A stretch of 12,107 nt of DNA from an uncultured Pseudomonadota bacterium (GTDB taxonomy: Bacteria; Bdellovibrionota_B; Oligoflexia; Oligoflexales; CAILAO01). The stretch's first letter is position 1. The number at the start of each line of letters is the position of its first letter. The stretch covers positions 1 through 12,107 of the forward strand of contig CAILAO010000114.1 in assembly GCA_903832105.1 (NCBI GenBank). The letters run 5' to 3'. Of this stretch, positions 7,149-12,107 are shown piece after piece. The position numbers and the translations under genes were made by a program. The notes under the pieces are model-generated. The model had not been told where the DNA came from and made no database searches. It saw only the letters and a program-made list of their open reading frames with translations.

Positions 7149-8362
7149 GTAACGTCACAGTACCCATTGGCCCGCAACACCCGGCTCTAAAAGAACCAGA
7201 GAGTTTTATTGTCACGCTGGTCGGCGAGAAAATCCTAAAGATGGATTTTAGACTTGGGTATAATCACCGCGGGGTTGAAAAGGCAACAGAAGACCGGTCC
7301 TATATCAGAAACATGTATCTTCTTGAGCGTGTTTGCGGCATTTGCTCACATTCGCATTCGACGGCTTTTATTCAAGCAGTTGAAGAAATTGCGGGTCTTA
7401 CTCTTCCTCCGAGGGCGCTTTATATAAGAACTCTTATCGGTGAGCTCGAACGTATTCATAGTCATTTTTTATGGCTAGGCGTTGCTGGACACGAAATCGG
7501 ATTTGATACCCTTCTCATGTATAGTTGGCGTGATCGCGAAGCCGTCATGGATTTGTTAGCAGATATTTGCGGACACCGCGTGAATTACGGCATTAATACC
7601 ATCGGTGGTGTTAGGCGTGATGTGACTAAGGAGCAACTGGAAAAGACACTTAAAGTGGTTGATAAGCTCGAAGAGCAAACTAAATTCTATATTCAACTTG
7701 CACTGGAAGAAACGACTTTAATCAAACGTCTTTCTGGCGCAGGGTATATCTCTCATGAAGATGCTACACGGCTTGGTACTGTTGGGCCAACCGCACGCGC
7801 ATCAAACGTTGATATCGACATCAGGCGTGATGATCCTTATGCGGCGTATAAAGATGTCACATTTAAAGTCGTCACAGACAATCATTGTGATGTTTATGGG
7901 CGTACCATCGTCAGGATGGGTGAGCTCATGGAGACATATAGTATCATTCGTCAGTTGATCAAGAATATGCCTGATGGTCCGGTCTCCGTAAAGGCCCCTC
8001 GAAAAATTCCGGCTGGTGAAGCTTTGAGTCGTTATGAAGCGCCTCGCGGTGAAGATGTTCACTTTGTCCGAAGCAATGGATCAGAAAAGCCGGAACGAGT
8101 GAAGGTTCGCGCACCGACTCTCGCCAATCTTCATTCAGTAGCAAAAATGCTTGAAAACAATAATCTCGCTGATGTTCCGATTGTAATCGCAGCGATTGAT
8201 CCATGCTTTTCTTGCACGGATCGTATGATCAAATTAAATGATCTTGCGAGCGAGCAAAGTAAAGTGGTGAGTTGGGGAGATCTCAGAAATTATAGTGTGA
8301 ATTGGTATCGCGAACGGGGCCTTGAGTTTTCTCATATCAAAGTGAAGAGAGAGACAATATGA
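7145..8362 (+). CDS. [NiFe] hydrogenase large subunit, group 4 (NuoD/HycE-like), catalytic
   Basis: A 405-residue catalytic subunit that should bind the NiFe(CN)2CO centre and interconvert H2 with protons and electrons. All four nickel ligands are present: Cys64 and Cys67 (RVCGICSHSHS) and Cys354 and Cys357 (DPCFSCTDR). Complex I NuoD has lost these, so this is a hydrogenase and not a quinone reductase. Other family signs are GPQHPA (9-14) and RLGYNHRGVEK (36-46), containing the conserved Glu45. After CTDR there are 45 further residues from Met361. E. coli HycI cuts HycE after the Arg of CTDR-M, so cleavage between Arg360 and Met361 is expected; EchE and CooH lack such a tail. A HycI-like protease gene lies downstream. 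The start overlaps the nuoC-like stop (ATGA), with GGAGGG upstream at 7133-7138. Confidence 0.96.
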   Translation: MSNVTVPIGPQHPALKEPESFIVTLVGEKILKMDFRLGYNHRGVEKATEDRSYIRNMYLLERVCGICSHSHSTAFIQAVEEIAGLTLPPRALYIRTLIGELERIHSHFLWLGVAGHEIGFDTLLMYSWRDREAVMDLLADICGHRVNYGINTIGGVRRDVTKEQLEKTLKVVDKLEEQTKFYIQLALEETTLIKRLSGAGYISHEDATRLGTVGPTARASNVDIDIRRDDPYAAYKDVTFKVVTDNHCDVYGRTIVRMGELMETYSIIRQLIKNMPDGPVSVKAPRKIPAGEALSRYEAPRGEDVHFVRSNGSEKPERVKVRAPTLANLHSVAKMLENNNLADVPIVIAAIDPCFSCTDRMIKLNDLASEQSKVVSWGDLRNYSVNWYRERGLEFSHIKVKRETI

Positions 8363-9306
8363 GTATTGCGGCTGCATTATTTGACATGTTGGTTTTTCCT
8401 GGATTTTTATTCCTTGGAGTTGCGGGACTGGTTTTTGAATTTATTGATCGGAAGCTTTATGCGCGCCTTCAGAATCGAAAAGGCCCGCCATGGTTTCAGC
8501 CACTTGCTGATTTTATCAAGCTGATAGCCAAGGAAGACATGATTCCTGAAGACGCGAATCCGCTGATGTTTAAACTGATGCCGCTTGTTGCTGTTACAGC
8601 TGTCATCACTTCGTTTTTGTACATCCCCCTTTGGAGTCCCCAGGCTCTCTTCTCCTTCAACGGTGACTTAATCGTTGTGATTTATCTTCTCACGATCCCT
8701 ACGGTCACTTTTTTTCTGGCTGGTTGGTTTTCGGTATCCCTTTACTCCGCGATTGGCGCTGTCAGGACCATGACACAGCTTTTTGCCTATGAAGTCCCTC
8801 TTTTTATGGCGATACTTGCCCCCGCAATTTTAGCGAATACATGGTCTTTGAGCGAAATGGCGGCTTTTTATAGCCGTCACCCAGAGTACGCTGCGTGCAA
8901 TATGTTGGGCTTCCTTGTGAGTCTTATCGCACTGCAGGGAAAACTCGAAAGAGTTCCTTTCGATATTCCTGAAGCTGAAACAGAAATCGTAGGAGGAACC
9001 TTCACAGAATATGCTGGGCGTTTTTTGGCGTTCTTTCGTATGACGGTTGACATTGAGACTGTTGTTGGTTGCTCATTGGTTGCGGCAGTATTTATTCCGT
9101 TTGGTTTTGATTCAGGGCCAGCGTTGGGTTTTCTGTTTTATCTCGTAAAAACTTTGTTTGTTTTGGTGCTTCTTGCAATTATGCGAACGATTCTTGCTCG
9201 TCTACGGATCGAACAAATGGTTGATTTCTGTTGGAAATATGTAGCACCGGCTGCTTTGTTACAACTCTTGTTTAATCTCATCATGAGTGGAGTGCTTGAG
9301 TTATGA
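8359..9306 (+). CDS. NuoH-like membrane anchor subunit (HyfC/EchB/MbhM family)
   Basis: A 315-residue protein with about eight predicted membrane helices that anchors the catalytic arm to the membrane and begins the ion-coupling path. Signature blocks are RKLYARLQNRKGPPWFQPLAD followed by FIKLIAKED (31-60, close to group 4 hydrogenase anchors), AYEVPL (143-148) with a membrane glutamate, and the cytoplasmic loop ERVPFDIPEAETEIVGG (197-213) with EYAGRF, which matches the NuoH loop of similar sequence. These charged loops form the quinone pocket in complex I; here they would contact the NuoD- and NuoB-like subunits. The start overlaps the previous stop (ATGA), as does its end with the next gene, so translation of 7145-9746 is coupled. 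Confidence 0.95.
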   Translation: MSIAAALFDMLVFPGFLFLGVAGLVFEFIDRKLYARLQNRKGPPWFQPLADFIKLIAKEDMIPEDANPLMFKLMPLVAVTAVITSFLYIPLWSPQALFSFNGDLIVVIYLLTIPTVTFFLAGWFSVSLYSAIGAVRTMTQLFAYEVPLFMAILAPAILANTWSLSEMAAFYSRHPEYAACNMLGFLVSLIALQGKLERVPFDIPEAETEIVGGTFTEYAGRFLAFFRMTVDIETVVGCSLVAAVFIPFGFDSGPALGFLFYLVKTLFVLVLLAIMRTILARLRIEQMVDFCWKYVAPAALLQLLFNLIMSGVLEL

Positions 9307-9746
9307 AAAGGCCAGGAAGAATTTTAAAAGTGGCGCTAGCTTCTGTTGGGAAAAAACCGGCGACGATAAAATATCCTGCAGAGAAAATTGATCTCCCTGA
9401 AAAGTTTCGAGGGCAGATTAAATTCGATGCGGGGCTTTGCATTGGATGCAAGGCTTGTATGCGGGATTGTCCATCGGACGCCATTGTTATCAATAAAATT
9501 GCCGCAGGAGTTTTTGAAGCTGTTTTCGAACTGGATCGTTGTCTTTATTGTGCACAGTGTGTTGACTCGTGCCCCAAGGATGCTTTGATTATTTCACCAG
9601 AATTCGAGCTTGCCCAACTCGATCGAAAGAAGCTCAAGGTTACCTTTCATGCCTCGGAAGAAGTTATCGCTAAAGCCGCAGCCGCTGCCGCTGCAAAAGC
9701 TGAGAAGGCTGCTGCTAAGGTCAAGTCCGAAGAATCACCCCAATAG
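9303..9746 (+). CDS. NuoI-like ferredoxin subunit with two [4Fe-4S] clusters
   Basis: A 147-residue electron-transfer subunit, expected to take electrons from or give them to soluble ferredoxin. Two 8Fe ferredoxin motifs are complete: Cys46, 49, 52, 56 (CIGCKACMRDCP) and Cys80, 83, 86, 90 (CLYCAQCVDSCP). The CP of each motif supplies the crossed fourth ligand. With no NADH module in the operon, this is the likely entry point for electrons. The C-terminal tail is unusual: residues 124-139 are almost only Ala, Lys and Glu, probably a helical or disordered extension. It also overlaps the start region of the protease gene in another frame. The gene starts by ATGA overlap with the nuoH-like gene. 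Confidence 0.95.
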   Translation: MKRPGRILKVALASVGKKPATIKYPAEKIDLPEKFRGQIKFDAGLCIGCKACMRDCPSDAIVINKIAAGVFEAVFELDRCLYCAQCVDSCPKDALIISPEFELAQLDRKKLKVTFHASEEVIAKAAAAAAAKAEKAAAKVKSEESPQ

Positions 9747-10194
9747 CCGTATTGCGTTCATTGGTATTGGTTCGGAGCTTAGGCAAGACGACGCGGTGGG
9801 TGTATTGATCGCAAAACAGCTTGAACGATGGCTGAAGCAAGCAAAAATTGATCATATTACGGCTTTTAACGGTGGCAGCGCTCCTGAAAACATCACGGGG
9901 GCGATTATTCAGTTTCGCCCAAATTTGATCATCATCGTTGATGCAGCAGATTTTGGTGGTGTCCCTGGAGAACTTCGAGATATCGACATCATGGCGGGTG
10001 ACGGCTCACCGTCTTTCTCGACACATACGTTACCCTTAAAAGTAATTGCGGCGTATTTGGTGGAAAGTCTTCAGTGCGAAGTTTTTGTGCTTGGGATTCA
10101 ACCCGTCAGCACTGAAATTTGCGCTCCTATGTCGGAAGTGGTGAAGAAGGCTTCGAAGGAAGTGGTTTCTTTTTTTAAAGAATGTTTAAGATAG
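9649..10194 (+). CDS. hycI: [NiFe] hydrogenase maturation protease (HycI-like, peptidase family A31)
   Basis: Nickel-dependent endopeptidase that removes the C-terminal tail of the hydrogenase large subunit once nickel is inserted. The core begins RIAFIGIGSELRQDDAVG and carries the three metal-sensing positions: Asp48 (second D of QDDAVG), Asp98 (IVDAAD) and His126 (STHTLPL), numbered from the ATG at 9649. The order and spacing fit E. coli HycI (Asp16, Asp62, His90), and PGELRDID also matches that family. The start is uncertain. The family normally begins just before RIAFIGIG (about 9748), but no ATG, GTG or TTG exists there. The nearest ATG in frame is 9649, with a modest AAGG at 9636-9639, giving a basic leader of about 33 residues inside the end of the nuoI-like gene; TTG 9610 is a further option. 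Its probable substrate is the large subunit at 7145-8362. Confidence 0.88.
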   Translation: MPRKKLSLKPQPLPLQKLRRLLLRSSPKNHPNSRIAFIGIGSELRQDDAVGVLIAKQLERWLKQAKIDHITAFNGGSAPENITGAIIQFRPNLIIIVDAADFGGVPGELRDIDIMAGDGSPSFSTHTLPLKVIAAYLVESLQCEVFVLGIQPVSTEICAPMSEVVKKASKEVVSFFKECLR

Positions 10195-10196
10195 GT

Positions 10197-10213
10197 TTGG
10201 CATAAACCCTGCT
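10197..10213 (+). promoter_or_regulatory. Candidate sigma-54 (-24/-12) promoter
   Basis: The bases TTGGCATAAACCCTGCT match the sigma-54 pattern YTGGCACGrNNNTTGCW at the invariant GG (10199-10200) and GC (10211-10212), spaced by exactly ten bases, and at most flanking positions. Transcription would start near 10224 toward the mvhD-like gene, leaving a leader of about 245 bases. Sigma-54 control of hydrogenase genes is well known, for example formate hydrogenlyase in E. coli. The mismatches are T for C and A for G after GGCA, and C for T before TGC. No activator gene is visible in the window. Confidence 0.35.
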
Positions 10214-10339
10214 CTTTTTGAGACAATGAGACATCTAGGCTAACCGTTTTTGTTTTTCAAATTTACCGGAAAATAGCTTTTGTAAAAGGAACTATGGCGT
10301 TGGGTCCTTCCCTAAAATAATGATTTTCTGCGTTGTCAT

Positions 10340-10378
10340 TAGGAATATTCCTTAGTAGGATTCTGCATCGTAGGGTTC
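10340..10378. repeat. Three short TAGG-type direct repeats
   Basis: TAGGAATA at 10340, TAGGATTC at 10356 and TAGGGTTC at 10371 begin 16 and 15 bases apart. The first one lies within the 12-base palindrome. Regularly spaced degenerate repeats upstream of a gene can be sites for a dimeric or cooperative regulator. The units are short and imperfect, so chance is a fair alternative. Confidence 0.3.
10341..10352. promoter_or_regulatory. Perfect 12-base palindrome, possible operator
   Basis: AGGAATATTCCT is its own reverse complement and lies 118 bases upstream of the mvhD-like start codon. Symmetric sites of this size often bind homodimeric helix-turn-helix regulators. No bound protein can be named from the sequence. 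Confidence 0.35.
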
Positions 10379-10469
10379 TAATTTTGTACCAAGATTTGTG
10401 TCGTCAGTTAGCTCTACCGCGTTAAGTGAGCATGCGCGGAATTAAAAGTGTGCTCGAAGGGATTAGATC

Positions 10470-10895
10470 ATGAGTTTTGAGCCAACGATTGTCGCGTTTC
10501 TCTGCAACTGGTGTTCTTATACTGGGGCCGATTTGGCTGGCACGTCGCGTCTTAAATATGCGGCTAACGTGCGAGTAGTTCGCGTGATGTGTTCGGGACG
10601 AGTTGAGCCGACTTTTGTTTTGAAAGCATTCAGAGAAGGCGCGGACGGGGTTCTTATTCTTGGTTGTCATCCGGGGGATTGTCATTATCATTCAGGGAAT
10701 TACAAAACGCTTAAACGTTATCACGTGCTTAAAAAGTATTTGGAACAGATGGGCATTGAGGGCGATAGGATCCTTCTTGAGTGGGTGAGCGCAAGTGAGG
10801 GACATAAGTTCGTCAGCGTGGTCAATACTATTACCGAGAAGATTAGAGCGATTGGGCCATGTAAGGTTCGTGAAACGGCCACTACGTTGGCTTAA
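10470..10895 (+). CDS. mvhD: MvhD-like iron-sulfur subunit of group 3 [NiFe] hydrogenase
   Basis: A 141-residue protein of the MvhD/VhuD family (F420-non-reducing hydrogenase iron-sulfur subunit D), which carries a [2Fe-2S] cluster and links the MvhAG hydrogenase to HdrA of heterodisulfide reductase. The family's cysteine pattern is intact: Cys12 and Cys15 (FLCNWCSYTGAD), Cys41 (VMCSGRVEP), Cys66 and Cys71 (GCHPGDCHY). The start at 10470 has AAGGGA seven bases upstream. It opens a second operon after the long intergenic region and is followed by the small-subunit gene 41 bases later, the same D-G-A order as mvh clusters of methanogens. Such proteins also occur fused to HdrA; here it is free-standing. 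Confidence 0.95.
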   Translation: MSFEPTIVAFLCNWCSYTGADLAGTSRLKYAANVRVVRVMCSGRVEPTFVLKAFREGADGVLILGCHPGDCHYHSGNYKTLKRYHVLKKYLEQMGIEGDRILLEWVSASEGHKFVSVVNTITEKIRAIGPCKVRETATTLA

Positions 10896-10936
10896 AGGAT
10901 GACGGAACTCAACTTTGCTTTGGTGGGGAACATAAA

Positions 10937-11911
10937 ATGAATACTGGGAAACCGAAATTAAATATAGCGATTTACTGGGGCGCCGCATGCGGCGGTTGTT
11001 GCGTATCAGTTCTTGATGTGCACGAAGGGTTGTTAGAAATTATTAATAGCGTCGAGTTTTCGTTCTGGCCCATCGCGCTTGACACTAAATATCATGAAGT
11101 CGAAAACTGGCCTGATAAACACGTTGATATTTGTTTGTTTAATGGTGCTGTTCGTAACAGTGAAAACGAACACATGGCAAAGGTCCTGAGAAAGAAATCA
11201 AAAGTCCTTATCGCATACGGTGCTTGTTCCCACTTGGGAGGAATTCCTGGGCTTGCCAATCTCTCAACAAAAGAATCCCTTTTTAAAAGAGTTTATGACG
11301 AGTCCGAGTCAACCGTCAATGAGTCGAAGGTAAGACCACAAACGGAGTTTAAGGTACCCGAAGGAACTCTAACGCTCCCAACCATGTATAACGATGTGAG
11401 ACCACTCGATCAGGTTGTTGATGTTGATTATTTTTTACCAGGATGTCCCCCCCAAACGGAGCGCCTGGTTGAGGTGTTAACATTGGTTCTTTCTGGTGCC
11501 GCTTTACCACCAAAAGGCTCTGTCGTTGGTGCTTATGAAAAAGCGCTTTGCGATTATTGCGATCGGGTGAAGTCGGAAAATAAGAAAATTTCTAAATTCT
11601 ATCGTCATTGGGAAATTAATGATGACGGTAAAACGTGTCTTTTCGAGCAGGGTGTTATTTGCATGGGTCCTGCGACAAGGGGTGGATGTGGTGCGCGCTG
11701 CATTAAGGCCAATAAGCCCTGTGGCGGCTGTTATGGACCAACGGCCGAATGTTCGGACCCAGGAGCTACGATGATTTCTGCGATCGCCACAATGATCGCT
11801 TCGGATGATCCTAAAGATATTGAAAAAACGGTTGAAAGCATAGCTGACCCCGCAGGGACATTTTACCGCTATAGTGTCCCCAACTCGATTCTTCGAAGGA
11901 GCGTCAAATGA
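10937..11911 (+). CDS. mvhG: MvhG-like small subunit of group 3 [NiFe] hydrogenase
   Basis: A 324-residue electron-transfer subunit of the cytoplasmic MvhADG type, expected to hold three [4Fe-4S] clusters. The proximal cluster ligands are Cys18 and Cys21 (AACGGCC), Cys97 (YGACSHLGG) and Cys170 (LPGCPPQ). The C-terminal part supplies ligands for two more clusters: Cys205 and 208 (CDYC), then Cys234, 242, 251, 255, 262, 265 and 272, the middle ones in GGCGARC and PCGGCYGP. There is no twin-arginine signal peptide, so the protein is cytoplasmic. The ATG at 10937 has a weak GTGGGG about eight bases upstream. It overlaps the large-subunit start by four bases (ATGA). Length and cysteine layout fit group 3 small subunits and not the one-cluster group 4 type. 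Confidence 0.95.
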   Translation: MNTGKPKLNIAIYWGAACGGCCVSVLDVHEGLLEIINSVEFSFWPIALDTKYHEVENWPDKHVDICLFNGAVRNSENEHMAKVLRKKSKVLIAYGACSHLGGIPGLANLSTKESLFKRVYDESESTVNESKVRPQTEFKVPEGTLTLPTMYNDVRPLDQVVDVDYFLPGCPPQTERLVEVLTLVLSGAALPPKGSVVGAYEKALCDYCDRVKSENKKISKFYRHWEINDDGKTCLFEQGVICMGPATRGGCGARCIKANKPCGGCYGPTAECSDPGATMISAIATMIASDDPKDIEKTVESIADPAGTFYRYSVPNSILRRSVK

Positions 11912-12107
11912 AAAGATATACGATTGATCCTATCACTAGACTTGAGGGTCACGGAAAAATAGAGATCTTCTGTACCGATGATGGCGATGTCGAAAATGTC
12001 TATTTTCAGGTTCCGGAGTTGAGAGGGTTCGAAAAATTTCTTGAAGGCCGTCCTGTCGAACAAGCATCTCAGATTGTAACCAAAATCTGCGGGGTGTGTC
12101 CGGGGTG
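11908..12107 (+). CDS. mvhA: MvhA-like large subunit of group 3 [NiFe] hydrogenase (partial, 3' end missing)
   Basis: The first 66 codons of the catalytic subunit are in the window. They begin MKRYTIDPITRLEGHGKI, with the RLEGH motif (Glu14) typical of [NiFe] large subunits, and reach the first nickel-ligand pair Cys61 and Cys64 in KICGVCPG. The glycine after CP is somewhat unusual. The reading frame is open to the end of the window and starts by ATGA overlap with the small subunit gene. The second nickel-binding motif (DPCxxC) and any C-terminal processing tail, or a selenocysteine as in VhuU, lie outside the window and cannot be judged. Confidence 0.93.
   Translation, partial: MKRYTIDPITRLEGHGKIEIFCTDDGDVENVYFQVPELRGFEKFLEGRPVEQASQIVTKICGVCPG

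Larger units (their letters stand above)
10195..10469. other. Intergenic regulatory region between the two hydrogenase operons
   Basis: This 275-base stretch is AT-rich and has no convincing gene on either strand. It contains the sigma-54-like element at 10197-10213, the palindrome at 10341-10352, the three TAGG-type repeats between 10340 and 10378, and the ribosome binding site AAGGGA (10457-10462) of the mvhD-like gene. No strong rho-independent terminator for the first operon is visible: only a five-pair stem (GGTTT/AAACC, 10194-10208) with a five-T run some six bases later. I see no clear sigma-70 promoter. Confidence 0.6.

Noticed and set aside
213..9746. Canonical respiratory complex I (nuo) operon.
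   Set aside because: NuoE, F and G are absent, the NuoD-like subunit has all four nickel cysteines, the NuoB-like one has CxxC instead of tandem cysteines, and a hydrogenase protease follows.
10194..10213. Five-pair stem GGTTT/AAACC with a nearby T-run as a terminator of the first operon.
   Set aside because: The stem is short and AT-rich and the T-run starts about six bases after it, so it is unlikely to terminate well; the same bases fit a sigma-54 element better.
10294..10320. An eight-codon ORF (MALGPSLK) after AAAGGA in the intergenic region, possible leader peptide.
   Set aside because: The Shine-Dalgarno-like bases lie only three bases from the ATG, the peptide shows no regulatory codon run, and no attenuator hairpin follows.
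10899..10940. A 13-codon ORF between mvhD and mvhG whose stop overlaps the mvhG start.
   Set aside because: The AAAGG abuts the ATG with no spacing, and a frame this short is expected by chance in a 41-base gap.

Overview
The window reads as one strand of an anaerobic hydrogen-metabolism locus, almost certainly from a bacterium: Shine-Dalgarno sites are strong, starts are ATG or GTG, and most genes overlap by the ATGA stop/start. Nothing here fixes the phylum. An anaerobic, possibly uncultured lineage using H2 and ferredoxin is the most I would claim. All supported genes are on the + strand, and base and codon use look even throughout, with no sign of a recent insertion.

Positions 1-212 are a short non-coding leader with a plausible extended -10 promoter (139-147). 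Positions 213-9746 hold an 11-gene operon for a membrane-bound group 4 [NiFe] hydrogenase built on the complex I plan. In order it encodes three antiporter-like proton/sodium channel subunits (two closest to NuoL, one to NuoN/NuoM), then NuoJ-, NuoK-, NuoA-, NuoB-, NuoC-, NuoD-, NuoH- and NuoI-like subunits. The NADH module (NuoE, F, G) is absent. The NuoD-like subunit keeps all four nickel-binding cysteines and a C-terminal extension to be cleaved off, and the NuoB-like subunit has the hydrogenase CxxC rather than the complex I tandem cysteines. The machine is therefore expected to pass electrons between ferredoxin and protons/H2 while moving ions. A HycI-type maturation protease gene (9649-10194) follows at once and partly overlaps the last subunit gene.

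A 275-base intergenic region (10195-10469) contains a sigma-54-like -24/-12 element, a 12-base perfect palindrome and three TAGG-type repeats about 15-16 bases apart. It separates the first operon from a second hydrogenase cluster in the order mvhD-mvhG-mvhA (the last truncated by the window end). This encodes a cytoplasmic group 3 (Mvh/Vhu type) [NiFe] hydrogenase that normally works with heterodisulfide reductase (HdrABC) in flavin-based electron bifurcation.

Taken together, the cytoplasmic enzyme could use H2 to make reduced ferredoxin and the membrane enzyme could re-oxidise that ferredoxin, releasing H2 and building an ion gradient, or the two could run in the opposite directions. The point of most interest is the membrane enzyme: a hydrogenase carrying the full complex I membrane set, including NuoA, NuoJ and NuoK homologues, with a permuted gene order and a NuoA-like subunit that has lost the usual acidic pair in its second helix.
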